Of a stretch of DNA of 64,000 nucleotides, positions 54,302 to 63,625 are shown piece by piece. The first letter of the stretch is position 1; each line of letters opens with the position of its first letter. A program made the translations under genes and the position numbers. The stretch is from Prevotella lacticifex (GTDB lineage Bacteria > Bacteroidota > Bacteroidia > Bacteroidales > Bacteroidaceae). Under the pieces are notes generated by a model. The model was given only the letters and a program-made list of their open reading frames with translations. It did not search any database and had not been told where the DNA came from. The stretch lies in the NCBI RefSeq assembly GCF_019973375.1, contig NZ_BPTV01000003.1, positions 211,459 through 275,458 on the forward strand, in the 5' to 3' direction.

Positions 54302-55300
54302 ATGCAGACTGCACCAACATACCGACAATCGGGAGGCGACGAGCCGCTCATCAGCTTTATCATCGCCGACTACAACGTTCCGGCGGAACTTCTCCGGGAA
54401 TGTCTCGACAGCATTTTCGCCCTCAGCCTCAGCGACGGCGAGAGGGAGGTTATCGTCGTCGACGACGGCTCCACGGAGAGCCCTCTTGGCGACATTACGA
54501 ATTATTTGGACAAAATAACTTATGTCCGACAGCGCAATCAGGGGCTCTCGGCAGCCCGAAATACAGGTCTACGTCTGGCCCACGGGCGGTTCATTCAATT
54601 TGTCGACGGCGACGACAAGCTCTTCCGTCCGGCTTACGAATACTGCCTCGACATCATCCGTTTCAAGGATGCCGACATAGTGCTCTTCGACATGACGACG
54701 AAGGACAACGGCGGCTCTCTCCCCGATTCTGCCGACGGCAGTGAGGGTCCTATGACGGGCTCACACTTTATGAAGCACCACAACCTGCGGGCGGCAGCCT
54801 GCGGCTACATCTTCAGGAGCAGCATGCGCGGCAATCTAAGTTTCCATTATGGCATCATGCATGAGGATGAGGAGTTCACACCGTTACTATTCCTGCGGGC
54901 TGAGAAAGTTTACGCCACCAAGGCCATAGCCTACTACTACCGCCAGCATCACGGTTCGATAACCCACAACAACGATAAGCGGTCGACGGTGAAGCGACTC
55001 AACGACACCTTTGGCGTTTTGCTGACCCTCCAGGCCCGCATAGACACACTGCCATTCAACGAGCGCAGCGCTCTCCAGAGGCGTATCGACCAGCTCAGTG
55101 CCGACTATATATATAATGTCATAACGCTGACCCACGACTCACGTTACCTTGAACGTTGTGTGGCCAGGATGCAGGAACATGGGCTCTTTCCCCTGCCTAC
55201 GACCAGATATACGCGTAAGTATCTGTATTTCAGTCGCATGGTCAACTCCAAGCATGGTCGGAAGCTCCTCATGGCAATCCTTTTTGCTCGTCGACGATGA
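54302..55300 (+). CDS. Glycosyltransferase family 2
   Basis: A 332-residue GT-A enzyme. ISFIIADYNVP replaces the usual VPxYN at the start, EVIVVDDGSTES at about 51-62 binds the nucleotide, GRFIQFVDGDDKLF at about 100 holds the D-x-D, and HEDEEFTPLLFLRA at about 185 the catalytic acids. It transfers a sugar to a glycan or lipid carrier. The promoter at 54248 sets the start at 54302 rather than 54257. It is followed 56 bases later by a second glycosyltransferase, so the two probably work on one glycan. Confidence 0.92.
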   Translation: MQTAPTYRQSGGDEPLISFIIADYNVPAELLRECLDSIFALSLSDGEREVIVVDDGSTESPLGDITNYLDKITYVRQRNQGLSAARNTGLRLAHGRFIQFVDGDDKLFRPAYEYCLDIIRFKDADIVLFDMTTKDNGGSLPDSADGSEGPMTGSHFMKHHNLRAAACGYIFRSSMRGNLSFHYGIMHEDEEFTPLLFLRAEKVYATKAIAYYYRQHHGSITHNNDKRSTVKRLNDTFGVLLTLQARIDTLPFNERSALQRRIDQLSADYIYNVITLTHDSRYLERCVARMQEHGLFPLPTTRYTRKYLYFSRMVNSKHGRKLLMAILFARRR

Positions 55301-55356
55301 GTCGATGACCATTCTTTTCCGTCCACATTCATAACGAATCACGATACCAAAGAAAG

Positions 55357-56472
55357 ATGAAAATTCTGCTCTTAGGTGAGTACAGCAACGTCCACGCCAC
55401 ACTTGCCCGCGGACTGCGGAACCTTGGCCACGAGGTGACCGTCGTCAGCAATGGCGACTTCTGGAAAGACTATCCGCGCGACATCGATGTCAGCCGGAAA
55501 TCCGGACCGTTCAGCGGTGTGCGGCTCTATCTGAAGGTTCTGTCCCTTCTGCCACGGCTCACCGGATTCGATGTCGTACAACTCATCAATCCAATATTCT
55601 TCGAACTGCGCGCCGACCGATTATTCGCCATCTATCATTATTTGAAAAAACACAACAAAACAGTTGTCCTCGATGCCTTTGGCATGGACTATTTTTGGGT
55701 ATCAACATGCACCTACGACAAACCCCTCCGCTACAGCGACTTCAACATCGGACCGAAGGTGCGCGATGACCTTTCGGCCGTAGAGGAGCAGCACGACTGG
55801 CTCGGCACGGCCAAGGAGCGTCTCAACAAGGAGATTGCCGCCAGTTGCGATGCCATCGTCACCGGACTCTACGAGTATGATGTCTGCTATCGCCCGCACT
55901 TCCCCGACAAGACAACATTCATTCCCTTTCCCATCGAGATAGGACCATCGGCACCGGTCTCCCCTGCCCCACCCCTCAAGCTCTTCATAGGCATCAGCAG
56001 GGGGCGCTCGGCATACAAGGGCACTGATATCATGCTCGAAGCGGCAAAGGAGGTAAAAGCGAAATATCCTGATGGCCTCGAGTTGCGCATAGCCAACGGC
56101 ATTCCTTTCGACGAATACGTCCGGATGATTGACGGCTCCGATGCCATCATGGACCAGCTCTACAGCTACACTCCGGCTATGAACGCACTCTTGGCAATGT
56201 CGAAGGGCATTATAGTAATAGGTGGCGGCGAACCCGAGAACTACGCCATCCTCCACGAGAATCAGCTGCGTCCCATCGTCAACGTGCAGCCCACACGCGA
56301 CAGCGTATGCCACGAGCTGGAACGTCTCGTTCTCCACCCCGACATCATCCCGAGACTGAGGCGCGAGAGCATCGAATATGTCAAGCGTCACCACGATTAC
56401 ATGAAAGTGGCCCGGCAGTACGAAACACTCTACAAGCAAATTATTGCAAAAAAATTTGGCAGTAAAATATAA
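55357..56472 (+). CDS. Glycosyltransferase, GT4-like (GT-B fold)
   Basis: The 371-residue product begins MKILLLGEYSNVHATLARGL, the Rossmann start of GT-B transferases, with LGHEVTVVSNG. The C-terminal donor-binding half shows KLFIGISRGRSAYKGTDIML (the position of the conserved basic residues), then IMDQLYSYTPAMNALLAMSK and a GGGEPENYAILHENQLRPIV loop where GT4 enzymes have E-x7-E. No membrane segment. The SRP RNA promoter lies inside the last codons of this gene. Confidence 0.82.
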   Translation: MKILLLGEYSNVHATLARGLRNLGHEVTVVSNGDFWKDYPRDIDVSRKSGPFSGVRLYLKVLSLLPRLTGFDVVQLINPIFFELRADRLFAIYHYLKKHNKTVVLDAFGMDYFWVSTCTYDKPLRYSDFNIGPKVRDDLSAVEEQHDWLGTAKERLNKEIAASCDAIVTGLYEYDVCYRPHFPDKTTFIPFPIEIGPSAPVSPAPPLKLFIGISRGRSAYKGTDIMLEAAKEVKAKYPDGLELRIANGIPFDEYVRMIDGSDAIMDQLYSYTPAMNALLAMSKGIIVIGGGEPENYAILHENQLRPIVNVQPTRDSVCHELERLVLHPDIIPRLRRESIEYVKRHHDYMKVARQYETLYKQIIAKKFGSKI

Positions 56473-56486
56473 AAGTATTACCTTTG
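56455..56486 (+). promoter_or_regulatory. Promoter of SRP RNA and tRNA-Thr, inside the GT 3' end
   Basis: TTTG at 56455-56458 (within the GT coding sequence) and TACCTTTG at 56479-56486 are 20 bases apart, an exact consensus arrangement for a stable-RNA unit. Confidence 0.8.
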
Positions 56487-56540
56487 CACCCGCTACGACG
56501 AAAAAGGACGTCAGTCCTACCGGCAAAAGCATAGAAATAC

Positions 56541-56636
56541 GGGCCAGTCTCTTACGGCCAGCTCCCTTCGAATCCCCCAGGATGGGAACATAGCAAGGGT
56601 AGTAGGTTGTAGCGGCGCGATAGGAATCGCTGGCCC
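56541..56636 (+). ncRNA. ffs: Signal recognition particle RNA, small bacterial type
   Basis: About 96 bases that fold as one long hairpin: the ends GGGCCAG (56541) and CTGGCCC (to 56636) pair. The apical part carries CCCCCAGGATGGGAACATAG then CAAGGGTAG, the Bacteroidetes version of the conserved GGAA-tetraloop-adjacent symmetric and asymmetric loops that bind Ffh. The RNA acts with Ffh and FtsY to target nascent membrane proteins. The transcript starts near 56493 and appears to continue into tRNA-Thr. End points are approximate. Confidence 0.85.
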
Positions 56637-56640
56637 ACCC

Positions 56641-56714
56641 GCCTCTTTAGCTCAGTTGGCCAGAGCACGTGATTTGTAATCTCGGGGTCGTTGGTTCGAA
56701 TCCGACAAGAGGCT
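56641..56714 (+). tRNA. tRNA-Thr (anticodon TGT)
   Basis: The acceptor arms GCCTCTT (56641-56647) and AAGAGGC (56707-56713) pair fully, with discriminator T. The D-arm is GCTCAGTTGGCCAGAGC, the anticodon loop TTTGTAA gives TGT, and the T-arm is GTTGGTTCGAATCCGAC. CCA is not encoded. The gene lies 4 bases after the SRP RNA, in the same transcription unit. Confidence 0.95.
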
Positions 56715-56741
56715 CAACAAAAGGATTAAACTCCGACAAGT

Positions 56742-56770
56742 CATTCTGCACCGAGCAGAATGGCTTTTTT
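56742..56770 (+). terminator. Terminator of the SRP RNA-tRNA unit
   Basis: CATTCTGC (56742-56749) pairs with GCAGAATG (56755-56762), followed by GCTTTTTT. Confidence 0.85.
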
Positions 56771-56950
56771 CGTTTCCGCTCAATTGTCGCGTTCTTCCGG
56801 CTCCATCACCCTATCGACAACGTAAACTGCCAGAGTCAATTGTCAATACGGGCGTGCCTTGAACTTTTGGGATATTGCAACGGAGAAATCATAGAATGGA
56901 GCAGTCGCTGGAATGTAAAAGTATTTCACACCTGTTGCATTTTATAATCA
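56771..56950. other. Intergenic, no gene seen
   Basis: A plus-strand frame through here begins inside the tRNA (its MICNLGVVGSNPTRG start is the translated T-arm) and is not a gene. Confidence 0.4.
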
Positions 56951-57112
56951 TCCTTGTTACTATCTGATTATCAACGGTTTACAATTTATATCATTTAGCA
57001 TTGCGAAACAGGCAGTTTGAGGATGCAAAACAGGCCGTTTCGCAGGCCGAAACGGGCCGTTTCGCAAGACAAAATGACATGTATGAGAACACTGTAAAGA
57101 TATTTCACATAT
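56951..57112 (-). repeat. Dispersed CCGTTT-palindrome element, copy D
   Basis: Read on the minus strand it starts ATATGTGAAATATCTTTACA, then CATGTCATTTTGTCTTGCGA. The core has CGAAACGGCCCGTTTCG, CGAAACGGCCTGTTTTG and a decayed CAAACTGCCTGTTTCG. It then reads AAATGATATAAATTGTAAAC and ends TTGATAATCAGATAGTAACA. It matches copy B at both ends almost base for base. Confidence 0.85.
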
Positions 57113-57203
57113 TCAGTCCTTTCGCTTACACCACATTACAGCTTTTTAATCTGTCGTTAATCTTTTTTGCACAATCCAGTTACTCGTTATTGTCAGAATA
57201 GGA

Positions 57204-57211
57204 TAACTTTG
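57204..57211 (+). promoter_or_regulatory. -7 element for the triple-fusion gene
   Basis: TAACTTTG, 43 bases before ATG 57255. Confidence 0.6.
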
Positions 57212-57254
57212 CAGCCCATTATAAGAAAGTTATAAAAAACAAAAGGTTTACGTG

Positions 57255-60200
57255 ATGGAAAGACAGATATTCCAAACCGACTCGCGCCGTCGATGGCGCC
57301 GTTTCAAGTGGACGATGCGTTTCTTTGCCACAATAATGGTACTGCTGCTCGTCGTCTTTATAACAATGTTCGCCATGGAGGGCAGTCCTAATCTGCCTTT
57401 CCATCACGATTATCGAAGTGCGCTGACAGCCTCAAAGCCTTTCATGAAGGACAACAAGACAGCGCAGTCGTACCAGGCTCTGCGCGACAAGTTCCTTGAG
57501 AGCCGCATGCACAACAACTACATGGACGACTACCGCCGCGACCACCGTTTCGTCGGTCACGGCGACAAGGTCACAGAGAAGTTCATCAACGAATGGGGCG
57601 ACCCCCGTATCGGTGTGCGCGCGGCATGGTATGTCAACTGGGATACACACTCGCTGACATCGCTGAAAAGGGGAATGAAGCAACTCAACATGGTCATTCC
57701 GGAGTGGTTCTTCATCAACCCCGCCACCGACCGCCTCGAAACACGCATCGACAACAAAGCCCTGCGCGAGATGCGACAGGCAGGAGTGCCCGTGCTGCCG
57801 ATGCTCACCAACAACTACGGAGGTGACTTCAATCCGCAGGCCATTGGCCGGATAATGAGCGATAAGAACAAGCGCAACAAGTTTGTCAACAGTCTCCTAA
57901 CCACCTGCCGCCGCTACCATTTCGAGGGAATAAACATCGACCTTGAGGAATTGAACATCACCGACAACGCTCTGTTAACCAATTTCGTAGCCGAACTGTA
58001 CCGCACCTTCCATGCCAACAACATGTACGTGACTCAGGATGTGATGCCGTTCAACGACGACTACGACATGCAACAGCTCGCCCGCTACAACGACTATCTC
58101 TTCCTCATGGCCTACGACGAGCACAACACTACGTCGGCACCCGGCGATGTGGCCTCGCAGCACTGGATGGAGAAAGCCACCGACTGGGCAGCGAAGAACA
58201 TCCCCAACGACAAGCTCGTCCTCGGTCTGGCCAACTACGGCTACGACTGGGCTGACGGAGGCGACTGCAACACGGTGTCGTACGACCAGACCATTGCCAA
58301 CGCTTATGGTGCCAACGCTACATTATTATTTGACGACGACACCTACAATCTCCATTATTCATACACCGACGACGACAACGTCAAGCATCAGGTTTACTTC
58401 ACCGATGCCGCCACGATATTCAACAACATGCGTTTCGGCACAACATACCATCTTGCCGGATTCGCCATGTGGCGCCTTGGCACCGAGGACTCGCGTGTGT
58501 GGAACTTCTACGGCAAGGATTTAGCATGGGAGCAGGTGAAACGGTGGAACCTCAACAACATCTTTGCCCTCAGCGGCTACAACGATGTCAACTACGTCGG
58601 CTCGGGAGAGGTGCTGAGTGTCGAGTCGGAACCGCATCCGGGACACGTCAGCCTCAGCATCGACACCGACGATCAGCTTATCGCCGAGGAGAACTATATA
58701 ACCCTGCCGTCGGCCTATACCGTCGCCAAACTCGGTCACTGCGGACCGAAGGACCTCATTCTGACCTTCGACGACGGTCCTGATGCACGCTGGACACCGC
58801 AGGTTCTGCGCACGCTGAAGCACTACAGAGTGCCGGGGGCATTCTTCATGGTGGGCCTGCAGATGGAGAAAAACCTGCCCCTCGTCAAGAAAGTTTACGA
58901 TTCCGGCAACACCATCGGCAACCACACCTTCACCCATCACAACGTCATCGAAAATTCCGACGACCGCACCTATGCCGAGCTCAAGCTCACACGCATGCTC
59001 GTCGAGAGCATCACCGGCCACAGTACGACGCTCTTCCGTGCTCCTTACAATGCTGATGCCGACCCTACGCAGCGCGAGGAGATAGAGCCGATGATCCTCG
59101 CCAGCCGCCGCAACTATCTCTTTGTGGGTGAGGAAGTTGACCCTAACGACTGGCAACCGGGAATAACGGCCGACGAAATCTACCACCGCGTCATCGACGG
59201 CGTGCACCACGGCGACGGTCACATCATTCTTCTCCACGATGCCGGAGGCGTGACCCGCAAGCCGACGATGGAGGCCCTGCCACGAATCATAGCCACACTG
59301 CAGCGTGAGGGCTACAGGTTCATATCCCTCGAGAAGTATCTCGGCATGTCGAGACAGCAACTGATGCCGGAGATTCCTAAGGGCGAGACCTACTACGCCA
59401 TGCAGGCCAACCTCACGTTGGCGGAGATTATCTACCACACCAGCGACTTCCTCACGGCACTCTTCGTTGTCTTCCTCGTCCTCGGATTCCTCCGTCTGGC
59501 TTTCATGTATTTCCTTATGATAAAGGAAAAGCGCGCTGAGCACAGACGCCATTATCCTGCCCTGACGAAGGGAAACGCACCACACGTGTCAATAATTGTT
59601 CCGGCATACAACGAAGAGGTGAACTGCGTGCGGACCGTCAGCAACCTGCTGAAAGAGGATTACCCCTCGTTCGATGTCATTTTCGTCGACGACGGCAGTA
59701 AGGACCATACCTTGGAGCGCATCCATGAGGCCTTCGACGGCAACCAGCGAGTGCAAATCCTTGGCAAGGCCAATGGGGGTAAGGCCTCAGCACTGAACTA
59801 CGGCATTGCCCACACCACAGCCGAATATGTCGTCTGCATCGATGCCGACACGCAGCTGCGCCCCGATGCCGTCAGCCGACTGATGCAGCACTTCCTCTTA
59901 GACGATGCCCACAGCATTGGAGCCGTGGCCGGGAACGTGAAGGTGGGCAACCAGCGCAATATGCTCACGCGCTGGCAGGCTATCGAGTATACTACCAGCC
60001 AGAATTTCGACCGTATGGCCTACTCGTATATCAATGCCATAACCGTGGTGCCGGGAGCCATCGGTGCGTTCCGCAAGGAAGCCATCGAGAAGGCCGGAGG
60101 GCTCACCACCGACACATTAGCCGAGGACTGCGACCTCACCATGCGCATCAACGAGGCAGGCTATCGCATTGAGAATGAGAGCTATGCCGTGGCCATGACC

Positions 60201-60653
60201 GAGGCCCCTGAGAACGTGCGGCAGTTCGTCAAGCAGCGCGTCCGCTGGTGTTTCGGTGTCATGCAGACCTTTTGGAAGCATCGCTCGTCGCTGTTCAACC
60301 CGAGAAAGAAAGGGTTCGGATTATGGGCCATGCCGAATATTCTTGTGTTCCAATACATTATACCGACCTTCTCGCCACTTGCCGACGTACTGATGTTCAT
60401 CGGACTCTTCTCTGGCAACGCCATGCAGATATTCCTCTACTACCTGCTTTTCCTCCTCGTCGATGCCAGCGTGAGCATCATGGCCTACATCTTCGAGCAC
60501 GAGAAGCTGTGGGTTTTGCTGTGGATAATTCCACAGAGATTCTTCTATAGGTGGATAATGTATTTCGTCCTCTTCAAGAGCTACATCAAAGCCATTAAGG
60601 GTGAGCTCCAGTCGTGGGGAGTGCTCAAGCGCACCGGACACGTCAAGGCATAA
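57255..60653 (+). CDS. GH18-polysaccharide deacetylase-GT2 fusion, probable beta-glycan synthase
   Basis: A 1132-residue membrane protein. After an N-terminal membrane helix (FFATIMVLLLVVFITMF) comes a GH18-like domain (about 120-430; GINIDLEELN keeps the final D and E but not the first acidic positions). A NodB deacetylase domain follows (about 500-700) with FDDGPD at 507 and GNHTFTHHN at 557, supplying Asp and His metal ligands. After another membrane helix (ALFVVFLVLGFLRLAFMYF) comes a processive GT2 (about 775-1050) with VDDGS, DAD, AEDCD and QRVRW, and C-terminal helices. Synthase, deacetylase and hydrolase are separate Pga proteins in E. coli; here one chain would make, trim and deacetylate a GlcNAc-type polymer. 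The substrate is inferred. Confidence 0.88.
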   Translation: MERQIFQTDSRRRWRRFKWTMRFFATIMVLLLVVFITMFAMEGSPNLPFHHDYRSALTASKPFMKDNKTAQSYQALRDKFLESRMHNNYMDDYRRDHRFVGHGDKVTEKFINEWGDPRIGVRAAWYVNWDTHSLTSLKRGMKQLNMVIPEWFFINPATDRLETRIDNKALREMRQAGVPVLPMLTNNYGGDFNPQAIGRIMSDKNKRNKFVNSLLTTCRRYHFEGINIDLEELNITDNALLTNFVAELYRTFHANNMYVTQDVMPFNDDYDMQQLARYNDYLFLMAYDEHNTTSAPGDVASQHWMEKATDWAAKNIPNDKLVLGLANYGYDWADGGDCNTVSYDQTIANAYGANATLLFDDDTYNLHYSYTDDDNVKHQVYFTDAATIFNNMRFGTTYHLAGFAMWRLGTEDSRVWNFYGKDLAWEQVKRWNLNNIFALSGYNDVNYVGSGEVLSVESEPHPGHVSLSIDTDDQLIAEENYITLPSAYTVAKLGHCGPKDLILTFDDGPDARWTPQVLRTLKHYRVPGAFFMVGLQMEKNLPLVKKVYDSGNTIGNHTFTHHNVIENSDDRTYAELKLTRMLVESITGHSTTLFRAPYNADADPTQREEIEPMILASRRNYLFVGEEVDPNDWQPGITADEIYHRVIDGVHHGDGHIILLHDAGGVTRKPTMEALPRIIATLQREGYRFISLEKYLGMSRQQLMPEIPKGETYYAMQANLTLAEIIYHTSDFLTALFVVFLVLGFLRLAFMYFLMIKEKRAEHRRHYPALTKGNAPHVSIIVPAYNEEVNCVRTVSNLLKEDYPSFDVIFVDDGSKDHTLERIHEAFDGNQRVQILGKANGGKASALNYGIAHTTAEYVVCIDADTQLRPDAVSRLMQHFLLDDAHSIGAVAGNVKVGNQRNMLTRWQAIEYTTSQNFDRMAYSYINAITVVPGAIGAFRKEAIEKAGGLTTDTLAEDCDLTMRINEAGYRIENESYAVAMTEAPENVRQFVKQRVRWCFGVMQTFWKHRSSLFNPRKKGFGLWAMPNILVFQYIIPTFSPLADVLMFIGLFSGNAMQIFLYYLLFLLVDASVSIMAYIFEHEKLWVLLWIIPQRFFYRWIMYFVLFKSYIKAIKGELQSWGVLKRTGHVKA

Positions 60654-60669
60654 GGATTGAATTACACGA

Positions 60670-60698
60670 TGACTGTCGGCCACTGTCGCCGGCAGTCA
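60670..60698 (+). terminator. Hairpin after the triple-fusion gene
   Basis: TGACTGTCGGC (60670-60680) pairs with GCCGGCAGTCA (60688-60698) with one G-T pair; TTTATTCTTTT follows. Confidence 0.7.
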
Positions 60699-60798
60699 CG
60701 TTTATTCTTTTATGCGACGGTGAAAGATTGCATTATGGTGCTCCGGACTGATATAACGCAAGGAAAAGACTTTTTGAAACTTAAAATGCGCGAAAAGT

Positions 60799-60829
60799 TT
60801 TGTCAGGTTATCAATTATCAGTACTTTTG
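60799..60829 (+). promoter_or_regulatory. Full promoter for the calycin/PCMD operon
   Basis: TTTG (60799-60802) and TACTTTTG (60822-60829) are 19 bases apart, 41 bases before ATG 60871. Confidence 0.75.
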
Positions 60830-60870
60830 CATTTATTAATGCATCAGGATTAAATAAAATTCAATAGGCA

Positions 60871-62391
60871 ATGAAAAAGATTCTACTTTCACTGGCTTTA
60901 GCAGCCACTATTTTCTCGGCTCATGCCACCGACTACACCGACCAGCTCACAGTAGCGGTCAACGGTGTGGCTTCACCGGTACAGACCACGACGATATCTG
61001 TCGACGACAATGGCAACGGCACATATAATATGTCGTTGAAAAACTTCAGTTTCTCAGGTCTGAATATCGGCGACATAACCCTCAACAACGTTCCTGGTGT
61101 CAACCAGGACGGCATCGTTTATCTTGCAGCCACCGACCCCGTACATGTCAACATCGGCGGTATCATGCCCCTCGACCTTACGGTGACGCTCCGGGGCGAG
61201 CTCCGCGACAACAAGAGCCGGCTGTATGCCACGATGGACATCCCTGTGGCAGTGCTCAACCAGACCGTAGAGGTGGCTTTCGGCCGTGGCTATCAGCTGC
61301 CTAACAGCGGTTTCGAGGACTATCAGGACTATAATGTCAGCCTCGTCGACATGACAACCTACACTCCCACAGCCACCACTGTGCAGGAGCCGGTCTACTG
61401 GCATTCGTTCGCCTCGGCCAAAGGTGAATACAAGGATGCGGCCGTTGCATTCGCCAACCCGTTCACATGGAAGTCCAGCGTGGTGCGCAGTGGTGCCCAG
61501 GGCGCTTCGTCGCTCATGCTCACATCGTCGAATGTCATGGGCATCCAGATTGCTAATGGCACGGTGACTACCGGCCGTATGAACTGCGGTTCGTACACCG
61601 CCACCGATCCAGCGAACCATGCCGAGATGGAAATAAGCAACGACAGCCTCGACGCTCACGGCGATCCTTACTACGTTCTGCTCAACGGTCAGCCCGACTC
61701 GCTGACATTGTGGTATGCCTTCAAGCAGGGCACACCGCAGGCCGAGCACCCTTATGCCACCGTCAATGCCATCATCACCGATGGCACTTACTATCAGGAC
61801 CCTGAGGATAAAGCGTATACCAACAAGCGCGCCCAGGCTCAGAACAAGACCATGGCAACGACATTCACCGACGGAACGCCCGTGTGGAAACGTATCAGCG
61901 TGCCTTTCAGCGTCATCGACAAGAACGTTGAGGCTAAGGCTATCCTCGTGACAATATCGACAAATGCTGATCCGGGAGCCGGAAGCATCGACACACTGTA
62001 TGTCGACGATGTCAATCTTGTTTACAACAATCCGCAGAATGTCAATGTCACCTTCGGCGGTAACGGAAGTACAGTCAGTGCTGACGACATCACAGTCAGC
62101 TGGGATGGAGCCTTAGGAGCACGCGTCGTCAAGGACCTCCGGCAGGATGGCGACAACGTAGTGGCTACAGTGACAGTATATAATGGTGACCTCACAAAGG
62201 AGATTGCCAAGGAAAGCCACACCTACACCAACGCTACCGTAACGGGAATCGACCACGTAGCTACAGCGTCGGCAGCCAAGACTGCCGCTACTTACGACCT
62301 CAGCGGCCGTCGTGTAGATAACGCTGCACGTGGTGGAGTGTTCATCGTCCGCACTACCGACGGCAAGACAGTAAAAGTAGTCAGAAGATAA
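60871..62391 (+). CDS. Calycin-like and PCMD domain surface protein, type IX secreted
   Basis: A 506-residue exported protein with signal peptide MKKILLSLALAATIFSAHAT. About residues 20-135 resemble the calycin-like domain of Bacteroidales (YNMSLKNFSFSGLNIGDITL, PLDLTVTLRGEL). About 145-390 are a PCMD-type beta-sandwich (QLPNSGFEDYQDY, VYWHSFASAKGEYK, SIDTLYVDDVNLVY). The last 70 residues (TYDLSGRRVDNAARGGVFIV, then KVVRR) are a type A sorting domain. PCMD domains are found next to glycan-use genes, but their ligand is not established. It is first in an operon; the lipoprotein starts 2 bases later. Confidence 0.85.
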   Translation: MKKILLSLALAATIFSAHATDYTDQLTVAVNGVASPVQTTTISVDDNGNGTYNMSLKNFSFSGLNIGDITLNNVPGVNQDGIVYLAATDPVHVNIGGIMPLDLTVTLRGELRDNKSRLYATMDIPVAVLNQTVEVAFGRGYQLPNSGFEDYQDYNVSLVDMTTYTPTATTVQEPVYWHSFASAKGEYKDAAVAFANPFTWKSSVVRSGAQGASSLMLTSSNVMGIQIANGTVTTGRMNCGSYTATDPANHAEMEISNDSLDAHGDPYYVLLNGQPDSLTLWYAFKQGTPQAEHPYATVNAIITDGTYYQDPEDKAYTNKRAQAQNKTMATTFTDGTPVWKRISVPFSVIDKNVEAKAILVTISTNADPGAGSIDTLYVDDVNLVYNNPQNVNVTFGGNGSTVSADDITVSWDGALGARVVKDLRQDGDNVVATVTVYNGDLTKEIAKESHTYTNATVTGIDHVATASAAKTAATYDLSGRRVDNAARGGVFIVRTTDGKTVKVVRR

Positions 62392-62393
62392 AC

Positions 62394-63590
62394 ATGCGAA
62401 ATTCGTTAGTAAGAATAGCAGCAGAGAGCCTTGTGGCAGTGGCAGCACTGCCACTTGTGCTCTCTTCTTGTATTAAGGATGAGGCTCCCAACAGCGAGGC
62501 TGACATCACTGGGGTGACCCTTCCCGACAGCTCTGTGCTCCTGCGCGAGCCGGTAATCAGCAACAGCGACATCACGCTCTATGCCGATACCCCCGACAGC
62601 ATCCTCGCTCCCACCTTCACACTCACCCCGGGAGCGACGATAGAGCCGGCATCGGGCACGCCGAGGAAGTTCTTCACGCGCCAAATGACAGTCAGCAACA
62701 CCGACGAGGGCAAAGATACAACTTACACGTTCGTATCGACACCGCAGCAGTACACGGTGACCTCGCAGGACGGACAGTGGAAGAAAACCTACACGGTGAA
62801 TGTGGTCAACAACGCCACGCCGGCCGATTTCCATTTCGATAATGTGCGGTATTATGAGTATAATGGTGAGCCCATATTCCAGATCTTTTACGAGAATGTT
62901 GCCGGGCAGAACATCGACTGGGGCAGCGGCAATGCTGGAGCCATGGTGACGCTAATGGCCTCTAACCCTTCACCGGCCGACTTCCCCACATCGCAGGCCG
63001 ACGGCGGGGTCAGCGGCAAGTGCGCCAAGCTCACGACAATATCCACAGGAGCCCTCGGAACAATGTTCGGAGCACCGATAGCAGCCGGAAATCTATTCCT
63101 CGGCTCGTTTGTCGTGAACATGCAGGATATGCCGGCATCAACGCATTTCGGCATTCCTCTGAGAAACACCGCACCGGTATCGATGAGCGGTTACTACAAA
63201 TATGAGCCGGGAAAGACGTTCATCCGTCTCAACGACGCAAAGAATGGCACGGTGGAAGTGCCCGGCAAAACCGACGACTTCGCACTCTACGCCATCGTCT
63301 ACGAGGTAACCCCAGACGCACCTTACATCGACGGCAACAACTCACTGACATCACCAAATATCGTGCTCAAGGCCGAACTGGAGGCCGCCGACCACAAGAC
63401 TGGTGACGAATGGGTGCATTTCGACATTCCTTTTGTACAGCAGAACGGAAAGACAATCGACCGACAGAAACTCCTCGACGGCAAATATAATATTGCCATC
63501 ATCATGAGCTCGAGTGAGGGCGGAGCACGCTTTGAGGGTGCAATTGGCAGTACACTGTTTGTCGACGAGATACATATCAAATATGAATAG
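62394..63590 (+). CDS. PCMD domain lipoprotein
   Basis: A 398-residue lipoprotein. The signal peptide ends VLSSCIKDE, giving lipidated Cys27 followed by residues compatible with surface exposure in Bacteroidetes. About 45-140 form an immunoglobulin-like region (VSNTDEGKDTTYTFVSTPQQ, YTVTSQDGQWKKTYTVNVVN). About 145-398 are the PCMD domain (GNLFLGSFVVNMQDM, GIPLRNTAPVSMSGYYKYEP, EWVHFDIPF, FEGAIGSTLFVDEIHI). Length and order match the family. It lies between the calycin/PCMD protein and a barrel protein, so the three probably act together at the outer membrane. Confidence 0.88.
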   Translation: MRNSLVRIAAESLVAVAALPLVLSSCIKDEAPNSEADITGVTLPDSSVLLREPVISNSDITLYADTPDSILAPTFTLTPGATIEPASGTPRKFFTRQMTVSNTDEGKDTTYTFVSTPQQYTVTSQDGQWKKTYTVNVVNNATPADFHFDNVRYYEYNGEPIFQIFYENVAGQNIDWGSGNAGAMVTLMASNPSPADFPTSQADGGVSGKCAKLTTISTGALGTMFGAPIAAGNLFLGSFVVNMQDMPASTHFGIPLRNTAPVSMSGYYKYEPGKTFIRLNDAKNGTVEVPGKTDDFALYAIVYEVTPDAPYIDGNNSLTSPNIVLKAELEAADHKTGDEWVHFDIPFVQQNGKTIDRQKLLDGKYNIAIIMSSSEGGARFEGAIGSTLFVDEIHIKYE

Positions 63591-63625
63591 TAACACACTG
63601 TAAATCTGTGGATTACATATCAAGA

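Noticed and set aside
56669..56947. Frame beginning MICNLGVVGSNPTRG
   Set aside because: This is the translated tRNA-Thr, a well-known artefact.
58521..59585. 354-codon minus-strand frame within the triple-fusion gene
   Set aside because: Antisense to the NodB/GT2 region, with no recognisable motif.
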